Part shown: in pieces, positions 8,271 to 17,029 of the stretch
Position numbering within the stretch: the stretch's first letter is position 1
Layout of the letters: every line of letters starts with the position of its first letter
Origin: Azonexus sp.
Lineage (GTDB): Bacteria; Pseudomonadota; Gammaproteobacteria; Burkholderiales; Rhodocyclaceae
Length of the DNA: 64,000 nucleotides
Assembly: GCF_023150235.1 (NCBI RefSeq)
Contig: NZ_JAKLLH010000003.1
Coordinates: 1-64,000, forward strand
Direction of reading: 5' to 3'
Program-made: the position numbers and the translations under genes
Notes under the pieces: generated by a model
The model's database searches: none
What the model saw: the letters and a program-made list of their open reading frames with translations, nothing else
What the model was told of the DNA's origin: nothing

Positions 8271-9749
8271 TCAAACTCTCTTTCTTGCTGCGTAGCGTTC
8301 GTGAAAAGTCGGACCTGGCGGTACCGGCAGGTCGCGACCCACGGTCCACCCCGGCGCCAGGCCGAAAATGCGGATGCGCCGGCCGCCGCGACTACCGTCC
8401 GGGGCCGGGTCGGACAGCCAGCCGAGGTAACGCGCGGCGATCCGGGAAAATAGTCGGTACAGCCGTGGTTGCCGCGCCAGCCAGCCCCAGGCTTTAAATG
8501 CGAGCCCCTCGCCGAGCGGACGCAGGCCGCGCTCGACCTGGGTTTCGCGCAGCCGGTGCATCAGCTTGGGCAAGGGGATGCGCACCGGGCAGACGCTGCC
8601 GCACTGGTTGCAGCCGGTGGTCGCCTGCGGCAGGTCGAGGGCATTTTCGATGCCGGTGTACAACGGCGTCAGCACCGAGCCCATCGGCCCCGGATAGACC
8701 CAGCCGTAGGCGTGACCGCCGAGCGAAAAATACACCGGGCAATGGTTCATGCAGGCGCCGCAGCGGATGCAGCGCAGCATGTCCTGGTAGTCGGAGCCGA
8801 GCAGATCGGCGCGACCGTTGTCGACCAGGATGAAGACCGTCTTCTGCGGTCCGTCGTGCTCGCCGCTGCGGCGGGTGCCGGTGAGCAGCGAGACGTAATT
8901 GGAGATGCTCTGGCCGGTCGCCGAACGCGGCAGCATCCGCATCAGGGTGGCGAAATCCTCCAGCGTCGGGATCACCTTCTCGATCCCGGTGACCACCACG
9001 TGCAGCGGCGGCAGCGTGGTCACCATCCGGCCATTGCCCTCGTTGGTGACCAGCGCGGCGGTGCCACTTTCGGCGATCAGGAAATTGGCGCCGCTGACGC
9101 CCATCTCGGCGCTGAGAAAATGCTCGCGCAGCACGCCGCGCGCCTCGCGCGTCATCTCCGGGATGTCGGCGGAATTGCGCGATTTTTGCGGTCGACCGTG
9201 GTTTTCGGCAAAAAGCGCCTCGACTTCGCCGAGCGTCTTGTGCACCGCCGGCGCGATGATGTGCGACGGCGTTTCTCCAGCCAGCTGCACGATGTATTCG
9301 CCGAGGTCGGTCTCGACCGGCTGGATGCCGGCCGCCTCAAGTGCCGCGTTGAGGTGCATTTCCTCGGACAGCATCGACTTCGACTTGACCACCTTGCGCA
9401 CGCCGTGCTGCCGGGCCAGCGCCACCACCAGCGCCGCCGCCTCTTCGCCGTCGCGCGCCCACAGCACCTCGGCACCGGTCGCCAGCGCCCGCTCCTCAAA
9501 GAGCGTCAACCAGACGTCGAGGTCGGCGAGTGCGCGATGACGAATCTCGGCACAGGCATCGCGCAGACGCTCGCCGTCGAGGCCGTCCTCGGCCAGCGCC
9601 GCAACGCCCTTGGCGCGCTTGCCGACGAACAATGGCCGCGCCTTCTGCAAGGCCTGCTGCAGCACCGGGTTGCGCACCTTGTCGCCGGCGCGCTGCTGGA
9701 AAAACATCGCCTGCGAATGCTTCGCAGCGCCAGGTTGGCGGGCGCTCAC
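8271..9749 (-). CDS. lutB: LutB-like iron-sulfur subunit of lactate oxidation
   Basis: The 492-residue protein has an N-terminal LUD domain, including KSKSMLSEEMHLN and AESGTAALVTNEGNGR. Two 4Fe-4S clusters follow in the C-terminal third, CIRCGACMNHCP and CNQCGSVCPV, and a DUF3390-like tail ends the protein. It belongs to the LutABC type of L-lactate oxidation complex. The chosen GTG at 9749 overlaps the lutA stop as GTGA. A later ATG at 9707 is possible. A copy of the dispersed palindrome (9177-9218) lies inside the gene and is translated as part of a loop around HGRPQKSRNS. Confidence 0.9.
   Translation of the reverse strand: MSARQPGAAKHSQAMFFQQRAGDKVRNPVLQQALQKARPLFVGKRAKGVAALAEDGLDGERLRDACAEIRHRALADLDVWLTLFEERALATGAEVLWARDGEEAAALVVALARQHGVRKVVKSKSMLSEEMHLNAALEAAGIQPVETDLGEYIVQLAGETPSHIIAPAVHKTLGEVEALFAENHGRPQKSRNSADIPEMTREARGVLREHFLSAEMGVSGANFLIAESGTAALVTNEGNGRMVTTLPPLHVVVTGIEKVIPTLEDFATLMRMLPRSATGQSISNYVSLLTGTRRSGEHDGPQKTVFILVDNGRADLLGSDYQDMLRCIRCGACMNHCPVYFSLGGHAYGWVYPGPMGSVLTPLYTGIENALDLPQATTGCNQCGSVCPVRIPLPKLMHRLRETQVERGLRPLGEGLAFKAWGWLARQPRLYRLFSRIAARYLGWLSDPAPDGSRGGRRIRIFGLAPGWTVGRDLPVPPGPTFHERYAARKRV
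9177..9218. repeat. Dispersed palindromic element, copy inside lutB
   Basis: The core GCGGTCGACCGTG (9188-9200) differs by one base from the 14-bp palindrome at 2796 and 50900. It is flanked by ATTTTTGC on the left and GGCAAAAA on the right, with GCGC at both outer edges. The element is read through in frame by lutB. Confidence 0.5.
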
Positions 9750-10477
9750 TTGGCCGCCTCGCCAGCCAGAATCTCGGCGAAGTGCAACACCCGGGTGGTT
9801 TCGTCGCCACGCCGACGCAAGCGCCCCTCGATATTCAGCAGGCAGCCGAGATCGCCGCCGGCGACCACGTCGGCGCCGACGTCGGCAATCGATTCGCACT
9901 TGCGGTCGACGATGCGCGTGGACACCTCGCCGTACTTGACCGAGAAGGCGCCGCCGAAACCGCAGCACTCCTCGCACTCCGACATCTCTTCCAGCTTCAG
10001 TCCGGGCAGGCGAGCAAGCAATTCGCGCGGCTGCTGCTTGATCCCGAGGCCGCGCAGCCCCTTGCACGAGTCGTGATAGGTGACGCTGCCCGAAAAATCG
10101 CCGTCCGGCACGAAATCGGTGCCAGCCTCGACGAGAAACTGGCTCAACTCGCGGGTTGCGGCGGCCACCGCCTGCGCCCGCGCCGCCCAGGCCGGCTCGT
10201 CGGCGAGCAGTTGCGGATAGCCGTTGCAGATGTGCTCGGCGCAGGAGCCGGACGGCACCACCACGCACTCGAAACCTTCCAGCTCGGCGACGGCCTTCTT
10301 CGCCAGTTCGACCGCAATCGCCCGCTGACCGGCACTCGCCGCCGGCTGACCGCAGCAGGTCTGCCCCTCCGGCACCACTACCGTGCAGCCGGCGCGTTCG
10401 AGCAGCTGCAATGCAGCAAAGCCGATTTCCGGCCGCATCAGGTCCACGAGGCAGGTCACATACAGGGCCACTCGCAT
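9746..10477 (-). CDS. lutA: LutA-like cysteine-rich (CCG) subunit of lactate oxidation
   Basis: The 243-residue protein has two cysteine-rich CCG domains. Motifs include TCLVDLMRPEIG, QTCCGQPA, VPSGSCAEH, TYHDSCKGLRGLG and SECEECCGFGGAF, as in LutA/GlpC-type subunits that bind Fe-S clusters and pass electrons. A longer frame reading upstream runs across the divergent IclR gene and is a shadow. ATG at 10477 begins MRVALYVTCLVD, which fits the family start. It is the first gene of the lut run and is divergent from the regulator. Confidence 0.92.
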   Translation of the reverse strand: MRVALYVTCLVDLMRPEIGFAALQLLERAGCTVVVPEGQTCCGQPAASAGQRAIAVELAKKAVAELEGFECVVVPSGSCAEHICNGYPQLLADEPAWAARAQAVAAATRELSQFLVEAGTDFVPDGDFSGSVTYHDSCKGLRGLGIKQQPRELLARLPGLKLEEMSECEECCGFGGAFSVKYGEVSTRIVDRKCESIADVGADVVAGGDLGCLLNIEGRLRRRGDETTRVLHFAEILAGEAAK

Positions 10478-10546
10478 GTTAATATTGCGCCGCACAAGAA
10501 TATAAACGGGCAATCGTACCCAAAGCGCACCAATAAAGGAATCCAG
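10478..10546. promoter_or_regulatory. Divergent lutA / IclR intergenic region
   Basis: This 69-bp A/T-richer gap separates the two start codons and must hold both promoters or their downstream parts. TATAAA at 10501-10506 is a possible -10 element. AAGGA at 10536-10540 is the ribosome site of the IclR gene. IclR regulators usually bind such divergent gaps, but I see no clear operator palindrome. Confidence 0.4.
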
Positions 10547-11389
10547 TTGTCGCAAACAGAACGCCAATCGCCTGCCGGGAACAGCGCGCAGGCCAAGGCC
10601 CCCGGCTCCATCCAGGTCATCGAACGCATGATGTCGCTGCTCGATGCGCTTGCCACTTCGCCCGAGCCGGCAACGCTGAAACAACTGGCGACCGATACCG
10701 AACTGCATCCTTCGACCGCGCACCGCATTCTCGCCGCGATGACCCAGGCCCGCTTCGTCGAGCGCCAGGATTCCGGCGCCTACCGCCTCGGCATCCGCTT
10801 GCTCGAACTCGGCCACATCGTCAAATCGCGGATCAACCTGCGCGAAGTCGCGCTGCCCTACATGCAGCAACTGCATGAAGTGATCGGCGAAGCAATCAAC
10901 CTTGGCAGCCGCCACGACGACGATATCGTGTATTTGGAACGCACCTCGTCGGGTCGCTCGCTGGTGCGGGTGGTTTATCTCGTCGGTGGCCGCGCACCGC
11001 TGCACCTGACCTCACTCGGCAAGCTCTTCCTCGCCGCCGACGGCATGCAGAAAGTCCGCGACTACGCCAAGCGCACCGGCCTGCCGGGCAAGACGCCGCA
11101 TTCGCTGACCTCGCTCGAAGCGCTGGAAAAGGAACTCGACAAGGTTCGCCGTCACGGCATCGCCTACGACGACGAGGAAGCCGAACTCGGCCTCAAGTGC
11201 GTCGCCGCGCCGATCCACGACGACGAAGGCCACATCGTCGCCGCCCTCTCGGTATCGGCCCCGGCCGACCGTCACGATCCCGACTGGGCGATCCAGGTGC
11301 GCCAAACCGCCGACGAGGTTTCGCAGGCACTGGGCTACAGCAGCGGAGCCGACGTCAGAACCGCCCGACCAGGTCCGGACAGTCGGTAA
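10547..11389 (+). CDS. IclR-family transcriptional regulator
   Basis: The 280-residue protein has an N-terminal winged helix (PATLKQLATDTELHPSTAH) and an IclR effector domain with GEAINLGSRHDDDIVYLER and the late AELGLKCVAAPIHD stretch. It probably controls the divergent lut operon in response to a small organic acid, which is inference from position. I chose TTG at 10547 because AAAGGA lies seven bases before it and no ATG fits. Its last 35 bp overlap the convergent ugpQ-like gene. Confidence 0.88.
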   Translation: MSQTERQSPAGNSAQAKAPGSIQVIERMMSLLDALATSPEPATLKQLATDTELHPSTAHRILAAMTQARFVERQDSGAYRLGIRLLELGHIVKSRINLREVALPYMQQLHEVIGEAINLGSRHDDDIVYLERTSSGRSLVRVVYLVGGRAPLHLTSLGKLFLAADGMQKVRDYAKRTGLPGKTPHSLTSLEALEKELDKVRRHGIAYDDEEAELGLKCVAAPIHDDEGHIVAALSVSAPADRHDPDWAIQVRQTADEVSQALGYSSGADVRTARPGPDSR

Positions 11390-12107
11390 AAACGGCGCTG
11401 ACGCCGGCGGCAAATAGCCTTTTTGCCACTTTTTCGTCGTTGACCGTGTAAACCAGAAGCGGTACGCCAAGTATCCGGGCCTTACTCAGCACTTCCCGGC
11501 TGACCCCGGCAAGGGCACAGTGCAGGGTCTGCGCCTCGAGCCGGGCCAGCTGCCGTGGCCAGTCGTCGGGAGGACAATCGACCAGCCAGCCGCACGGCAG
11601 TGCCGGGGCAACATCGCGCGCGGCCTCCAGGGCCAAAGGGGAAAAGGAAGACAGCAGGGGCTTGGGAGCATCCCGCCAGAGGCTGTCCGCCAGTGCGGCA
11701 ACAACGCGCCCGGTCTCGATCTCAACCCCCGCCGCAGGCTTGATTTCTATATTGGCGAGAAGACCCAGTTCGCGACAAAGCCGGGCGGCATCGACAAAAC
11801 GGGGAAGCGGCTCACCCCCGGCATCGAGAGAAAAAAGGATGCGATCCGGCGTCTCCGCCACGCGCCCACGGCCGTTGGTGGTGCGCTCGAGGGTCTCGTC
11901 GTGGATCAGCAGCGGCGTTCCCTCGCCGCTGAGCATGACATCGAACTCAACAGCCCGCACGCCAAGACGAGCTGCCAGGCGGATGCCGGCGAGGGTGTTC
12001 TCGGGCGCCAGCCGCCCGCCACCGCGATGGGCAAAGCAGCGCGGCAGGGTCGGCAATGGCGGCTTCTGCCCGACAGGAAGCGGAATCGCCGGCACGCCCC
12101 TGTCCAA
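11355..12107 (-). CDS. ugpQ: Glycerophosphodiester phosphodiesterase
   Basis: The protein has up to 250 residues and a GDPD TIM barrel. Catalytic motifs are FAHRGGGRLAPENT, AVEFDVMLS with the metal-binding Glu/Asp, LIHDETLERTTNG, NIEIKP and the C-terminal VYTVND and FTDCPD. It hydrolyses glycerophosphodiesters to glycerol-3-phosphate and an alcohol. There is no signal peptide, so it should be cytoplasmic like UgpQ. TTG at 12107 is given as start. GTG at 12095, with GGA seven bases upstream, is about as likely. It follows the ugpB-like gene by a few bases, so the pair is an operon. Confidence 0.9.
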   Translation of the reverse strand: MDRGVPAIPLPVGQKPPLPTLPRCFAHRGGGRLAPENTLAGIRLAARLGVRAVEFDVMLSGEGTPLLIHDETLERTTNGRGRVAETPDRILFSLDAGGEPLPRFVDAARLCRELGLLANIEIKPAAGVEIETGRVVAALADSLWRDAPKPLLSSFSPLALEAARDVAPALPCGWLVDCPPDDWPRQLARLEAQTLHCALAGVSREVLSKARILGVPLLVYTVNDEKVAKRLFAAGVSAVFTDCPDLVGRF

Positions 12108-12111
12108 AAAC

Positions 12112-13431
12112 TCAGAAGGGCTGCAGTTTTTTCAGCGCCGGCTTGGCATTGAGGACAGCATTGCCACGCGCAACGGCGGTGTCGAGAGCAGCCTTGGCCG
12201 GCTTGCGGTCGGCCCAGACGGCTTCCAGCTCTTCGTTGGCGATCACGCGCACGGCATCGATGTTGGCCACCCGCATCGGCGATCTGGCACCTCCGCCCTG
12301 CAGCGAATCGAAGGCAATCCGCAGGCTTTGCGTCCCGTCGTCCTGCAGCACCTTGCTCCCTGCAGCCGAGCGTGCGGCGGCGGTCAGCGGCAGCTGACCA
12401 TACTGGCGGATCATCTCGACCTGCATTTCGGGTGAGAGCAGGAAAGAAACGAATTTGGCGGCGACTTTGTACTCCGCCGGCGAACGTCCGCTACCCGCCC
12501 ACAAGGAGGCCCCATCGGCCAGGGTATTGCGGCGACCGCCGTATACGTCGTCGTGATAGGGCAGTGGCGCCACGCCAAGTTCGACGCCACGGGCATCGCG
12601 GAACTCAGTGTGCTCGCGCGAGTCGGTGGTGATCATCGCGCACTCTCCCTCGCGAAAATGCTCGCTGGCTTCGGCTCGCCGGCCAAAAGTACGGAAGTAG
12701 CCGGCTTTCTGCCAAGTGGCCATCATCGCGACATGCTTGACCTGGGGCAAACCGTTGAATGCCAGCTGCCCCTTGTCGGTGGTTGCCGGCACGCCGGAAA
12801 CCGAACTCACGTTATCGATATGCACCCACACCGGCCAGGAGGAAGTGTAAGGACACTGGAAACCGATTTCCTGCAATTTGTCGAGCATGCCCTGCATCTC
12901 GAACCAGGTCTGTGGCGGGCGTTCGGGATCGAGACCGGCCTTGCGTAGCGCATTCTTGTTGTAGAACAGCACCGGCGTCGAGTAGGCAACCGGCAGCGCC
13001 ACCAGTTTGCCCTTGGCGTCGACGACCCCGGCCTTGAGGTCGGCGGAAAGCTCGCCGTCCTTCAGCGCCACGCCGGCCTTGCTCATCATCGCGTGCAAGG
13101 GTACGAACTGCCGAGGATTGCTCAGCACTTCGTCCAGGTCGTAGCGCCGAACCAGGTTGAGCAGCGCCGGCTTGGCATCTTTTTCCAGACGCACCAGCTT
13201 GAGTGCCGCCCCCTGCTCGCGGTTGAAGCGTTCGACCACCGCTTGCAGATGCGCCTCGCCCGCTTCACCAAGGTTGTGCGCCAGTTCCACCACCGGCACC
13301 GGTGCCGGTGCGGTGGCTACCGGCTTTGCGGCCTTGCTGGCGCGCGCCTGGGACGGCGCCTTGGCCGCCAGGACGGAAGAGGAAAAAACAAGGCTGAGCA
13401 AAAGCAGGGATGGGTGCGGGGAATACGACAT
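12112..13431 (-). CDS. ugpB: UgpB-like periplasmic solute-binding protein
   Basis: This 439-residue protein has an N-terminal signal peptide (SLLLLSLVFSSSVLAAKA) and the fold of ABC binding proteins for glycerol-3-phosphate or sugars. Typical motifs are VALPVAYSTPVLFYNK, GFQCPYTSSWPVWV and ASLWAGSGRS. The partner ugpQ gene follows directly, which supports binding of glycerol-3-phosphate or glycerophosphodiesters. The permease and ATPase genes ugpAEC are not next to it, so they must be elsewhere or lacking. ATG at 13431 is chosen over an upstream TTG because it gives a clean signal peptide and has GGAG nine bases before it. Confidence 0.9.
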   Translation of the reverse strand: MSYSPHPSLLLLSLVFSSSVLAAKAPSQARASKAAKPVATAPAPVPVVELAHNLGEAGEAHLQAVVERFNREQGAALKLVRLEKDAKPALLNLVRRYDLDEVLSNPRQFVPLHAMMSKAGVALKDGELSADLKAGVVDAKGKLVALPVAYSTPVLFYNKNALRKAGLDPERPPQTWFEMQGMLDKLQEIGFQCPYTSSWPVWVHIDNVSSVSGVPATTDKGQLAFNGLPQVKHVAMMATWQKAGYFRTFGRRAEASEHFREGECAMITTDSREHTEFRDARGVELGVAPLPYHDDVYGGRRNTLADGASLWAGSGRSPAEYKVAAKFVSFLLSPEMQVEMIRQYGQLPLTAAARSAAGSKVLQDDGTQSLRIAFDSLQGGGARSPMRVANIDAVRVIANEELEAVWADRKPAKAALDTAVARGNAVLNAKPALKKLQPF

Positions 13432-13528
13432 GGGCAAAAACTCCAATCAACCGGAAGCGCGGATTATAACGCGCTGAAAACCGGGCTCCGAAGGCAATTT
13501 CTTTCGGCAATTGTGCGAAAATCGCCTG

Positions 13529-14062
13529 ATGTTCAAGCACACTCCTTTCATTCTCGCGGCCCTCCTCGGCCTGGCCGGCTGCGATCAGGTCAACCAGCGC
13601 CTGGGACTGGAAGACGCAGCCAAGAAGGATGCCCGGCTCGAAGCCGAAGGCAAGGCCGTCGGCAGCGCCTGTCGCCATTCCGGGCGGGCGATCGAGGATT
13701 GCTATTCGATCTACCGCTGGCTGGCCAAGGCCAATATCTACACCGGCTGGATGGAGATGGATACCTACATGCGTGAAAACAGCATCGAGACCATCGTGCC
13801 GCAACTCCCTCCGGCCCCACCGCCCGAGCCGCCGGAAAAAAAGAAAAAGAAGAAGCCCAAGGCCGAGGGCGAACACGCCGAGGGCGCGACCGCCAAGGAA
13901 GGCGATGCCGGCAGTGGTGAAAACAAGGAAGCGCCAAAGGAGGAGATCCGGGATGGCGCCAAGGAAGGGAGCAAGGATGGCGGCAAGGACTCGACCAAGG
14001 ACAGCGGCAAGAACAGCGGCAAGGAAGCCGTCAAGGATAGCGGCAAGCCGGCCAAGCACTGA
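13529..14062 (+). CDS. Lys-rich predicted lipoprotein of unknown function
   Basis: The 177-residue protein begins with a lipoprotein signal ending LLGLAGC, so Cys should be lipidated. Residues ~30-85 form a compact part with a conserved-looking ACRHSGRAIEDCYSIYRW containing two Cys. After that come a Pro-rich hinge, a run of six lysines and a tail rich in Lys, Glu, Asp and Gly with repeated KDSGK-like units. The tail is probably disordered. The function is not recognised. It precedes the sensor kinase gene by 38 bp and may be co-transcribed with it. Confidence 0.75.
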   Translation: MFKHTPFILAALLGLAGCDQVNQRLGLEDAAKKDARLEAEGKAVGSACRHSGRAIEDCYSIYRWLAKANIYTGWMEMDTYMRENSIETIVPQLPPAPPPEPPEKKKKKKPKAEGEHAEGATAKEGDAGSGENKEAPKEEIRDGAKEGSKDGGKDSTKDSGKNSGKEAVKDSGKPAKH

Positions 14063-14100
14063 AACCGGCTCGGCCTGCTGATGACACCAAGGAGCGTTCG

Positions 14101-16644
14101 ATGACCCCCCCCGCCTTCCTGCGCGGCATGCGCGGCAAATTGATTGCCATATTTGTCCTGATCAAGGTCGTTCCACTGCTCTTGCTCGCCGGCTTTGCCT
14201 GGAACGCCGCCAGCCGCCTCGGCGGCGAGGTGTCGGATAAGGCTGGCCACATGGCCGAAGCGATGCGGGCGACGATCGGCCACGTCGGAAAGACGGTCAT
14301 CGACGACTCGATCCGGGCTCTGGACCTGCGTTCGCGCGAAGCAATCGAAGCCCTGACGGTGGATACCGCCAAGGAGATTGCCGATTTTCTCTACGACCGT
14401 GACCGCGATGTGCGCCTCGCTGCCCGCCAGGAACTCTCGGAAGCAGCCTTTCGCCGCTTTCTCGCCGACCACACCCGGCGCCTGCACAAGCACGGCGAGT
14501 GGCGGCTGCGCGCCGACGGCCAGGGCTGGGAGCCGGTAGAGACCGTTCCTCGCGAAGCCAAGCTGACGAGCCCCATCCTCAACGACAATGCCAAGGATTT
14601 CCATATCCGCGCCGCCGAATACTTGGGCGAATCCGAAGACCGGCCGCTATTTGTCGAGATGACCTTCGTCACCCCCGACGGCCAGGAAAAAATCAAGGTA
14701 ACCAGCGGTTCGCTCACGGAAAAAACGCCGAAAAACGTCGTCGACCGTAAAAATACCTTCCTCGGCGCCGAAACCTACTTCCCGGAGCTGAAGAAGCTGA
14801 AACCGGGTGAAATCCATGTTTCGGAAGTGATCGGCGCCTACGTGCCGACGCATGCCATCGGTGCCTACACCCCCGAGCGCCTGGCCAAGGCCGGCAAAGA
14901 CTTCAAGCCCGAGGAATCGGCCTATGCGGGAACGGAAAACCCGGTCGGCAAGCGCTTTCGCGGTATCGTCCGCTGGGCCACGCCCGTGCTGCAGAACGGC
15001 CGGATTGCCGGCTATGTGACCCTGGCGCTCGATCACGACCACATCCGTCAGTTTTCGGATCGCCTGATGCCGACCGAGCAGCGCTACACGCCGATTTCCG
15101 ATGCCAGCAACGGCAATTACGCTTTCATCTGGGATCACAAGAGCCGGGCCATTTCGCACCCGCGCGATTACTTCATCGTCGGCTACGATCCGGCCAGCGG
15201 ACGCCCGGCCACGCCCTGGATGGACGAAGAACTTCATGGCGAGTGGCAGCGGAGCGGCCTTCCGGTCGACGAATTCCTGGCCGGCATTCCCGCTTTCCGC
15301 GATCAGAACCTGCAGCGCAAGCCGGCTTCCGCGCTGACCGCTGCCGGAACCGTCGGTCTGGATTGCCGCTATCTGAATTTTTCGCCGCAGTGCCACGGCT
15401 GGAATGCGCTGACCGAACACGGTGGATCCGGTTCCTTCGTGATCTTCTTCTCCGGCCTCTGGAAACTGACCACTGCCGCAGCCATTCCCTACCATACCGG
15501 GCAGTACGCCCGCTCACCGCAGGGCTTCGGCTTTGTCACCATCGGTGCCAACGTTGATGAATTCCACAAGGCGGCCAGCGAAACAGCCGACCGCATCAAC
15601 CGTCTACTCGGTGAAAAGGATGCCGAATTCAAGGCCGAGCGCGAGGGCCTGCTCGGTGAAATTGCCGACAGCCTGCGCAGCACCGCCTTCGGCCTCTGGG
15701 GCTCGACCCTGGTCATGGTCATTGCCGTCATTGCCATCGCCATCTGGATGGCCGACCTGATCACCGGTCGCATCACGCGCATGATTGCCGGCATCCACGC
15801 TTTCCAGCGAGGCGAACGAGGAGAGCGACTGACGGCGGAGAGCAGCGACGAAATGGGTGAGTTGGCACATTCCTTCAACCGCATGGCCGATTCGGTCGAG
15901 GAATCCTTCACCCGTCTGGAAGAGGCGCGCAGCAAGGCGGAAGAAGCCAGCCAGCTGAAATCGGCTTTCCTGGCCACGATCTCCCACGAATTGCGTACGC
16001 CGCTCAATGGCATCATCGGTTTTGCCGACCTGCTGCACAGCGAACTGCAGGATCCCGAACAGGCGGAGTACGCGCGCATCATCCAGAGCAGCGGCGAAAA
16101 ATTGCTCGGCCAGGTCAATGACATTCTCGATCTAACTCGCATTCAGTCGGGCGAGGTAGCGCCGAACAGCGAAATCATCGAACTCGCGAGCCTGATCGCC
16201 GACGCCGTGGAAAGACAGCGCCAGCCGCTAGCGGAGAAAAAGCTCGCCGTCGAACTCAAGGGCCTCGACACCCCACTGCCGGTGCTGCGTTCCGATCCCC
16301 TGCGCATCCGCCAGATTCTCGACCGCCTGCTCGATAACGCCGTCAAATTCACCCCTTCCGGCAGTATCTCCATCCTCCTCGAGGGCGATTCCCGGGAAAT
16401 CCGCATCGCCATTCGCGATACAGGCCCCGGCATCCCGCTCGAAAGCCAGGAGGCGGTTTTCGAGAAATTCAAGCAACTGGAACACTTCCTCACCCGCCAT
16501 CACGGCGGGATCGGCCTGGGTCTGGCCCTCTCGCAACAACTTGCCGCGCTACTCGGCGGACACATCAGCCTGCAATCCGAGGCCGGCCAGGGCGCCTGTT
16601 TCACCCTGCACCTGCCGCTGACTCCGGAGGCTCACGATGCCTGA
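14101..16644 (+). CDS. Membrane sensor histidine kinase with large periplasmic domain
   Basis: The 847-residue kinase has a first membrane segment at residues ~13-35 and a periplasmic region of ~490 residues. A second membrane segment lies at ~525-550, followed by HAMP, HisKA and HATPase domains. The phospho-acceptor is in ATISHELRTPLNG near residue 629, and the ATP site shows DTGPGIPLE and GGIGLGLALS. The periplasmic part may be a double Cache-like fold and contains one pair, GLDCRYLNFSPQCHG. There is no receiver domain. The stop overlaps the next gene, a stand-alone receiver, by eight bases, so that is the likely partner. Confidence 0.88.
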   Translation: MTPPAFLRGMRGKLIAIFVLIKVVPLLLLAGFAWNAASRLGGEVSDKAGHMAEAMRATIGHVGKTVIDDSIRALDLRSREAIEALTVDTAKEIADFLYDRDRDVRLAARQELSEAAFRRFLADHTRRLHKHGEWRLRADGQGWEPVETVPREAKLTSPILNDNAKDFHIRAAEYLGESEDRPLFVEMTFVTPDGQEKIKVTSGSLTEKTPKNVVDRKNTFLGAETYFPELKKLKPGEIHVSEVIGAYVPTHAIGAYTPERLAKAGKDFKPEESAYAGTENPVGKRFRGIVRWATPVLQNGRIAGYVTLALDHDHIRQFSDRLMPTEQRYTPISDASNGNYAFIWDHKSRAISHPRDYFIVGYDPASGRPATPWMDEELHGEWQRSGLPVDEFLAGIPAFRDQNLQRKPASALTAAGTVGLDCRYLNFSPQCHGWNALTEHGGSGSFVIFFSGLWKLTTAAAIPYHTGQYARSPQGFGFVTIGANVDEFHKAASETADRINRLLGEKDAEFKAEREGLLGEIADSLRSTAFGLWGSTLVMVIAVIAIAIWMADLITGRITRMIAGIHAFQRGERGERLTAESSDEMGELAHSFNRMADSVEESFTRLEEARSKAEEASQLKSAFLATISHELRTPLNGIIGFADLLHSELQDPEQAEYARIIQSSGEKLLGQVNDILDLTRIQSGEVAPNSEIIELASLIADAVERQRQPLAEKKLAVELKGLDTPLPVLRSDPLRIRQILDRLLDNAVKFTPSGSISILLEGDSREIRIAIRDTGPGIPLESQEAVFEKFKQLEHFLTRHHGGIGLGLALSQQLAALLGGHISLQSEAGQGACFTLHLPLTPEAHDA

Positions 16645-17029
16645 ACCGCGCGCCCTGATCGTCGACGACATCGCCTCCAGCCGTCTGCTCGCGGAAAAAT
16701 ACCTGCGACTGCTGGGCTGGCATGGGGTCAGCGTCACCAGTGGTGAAGAGGCGCTAGCGCGGACACAGTGCGAACACTTCGGCCTGGTACTGCTCGACAT
16801 CAGCATGCCGGGGCTGAGCGGCGAGGAAACCTGCCTCCGCCTGCGTGCGCTACCGCATGGTGCCAGCTTGTACATCGTGGCCTATACCGCACATGCCTTT
16901 CCCGAGGAACGCTTGCGCTTTCTTGCCGGCGGCTTCGACGAAATTCTGGTCAAGCCGGTGGAGCGCGAGGCACTGGCCGCGGTGATTGCCGGAGTCCCGA
17001 AGCACCGGGGAGGCCAACTTGTTCGCTAA
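16637..17029 (+). CDS. Stand-alone CheY-like response regulator receiver
   Basis: The 130-residue protein is one receiver domain. It has the acidic pair in LIVDDIAS, the phospho-acceptor Asp in LVLLDISMPGLSGEE, Thr in VAYTAHA and Lys in ILVKPVER. No output domain is present. It overlaps the upstream kinase by eight bases and the downstream kinase by 11 bases, so the three are translated together. It could take phosphate from both kinases or act as a shuttle to another protein. Confidence 0.88.
   Translation: MPEPRALIVDDIASSRLLAEKYLRLLGWHGVSVTSGEEALARTQCEHFGLVLLDISMPGLSGEETCLRLRALPHGASLYIVAYTAHAFPEERLRFLAGGFDEILVKPVEREALAAVIAGVPKHRGGQLVR

Noticed and set aside
9530..10546. Plus-strand upstream extension of the IclR gene
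   Set aside because: It runs antisense through lutA and lutB, while TTG 10547 has a proper ribosome site and the right protein length.
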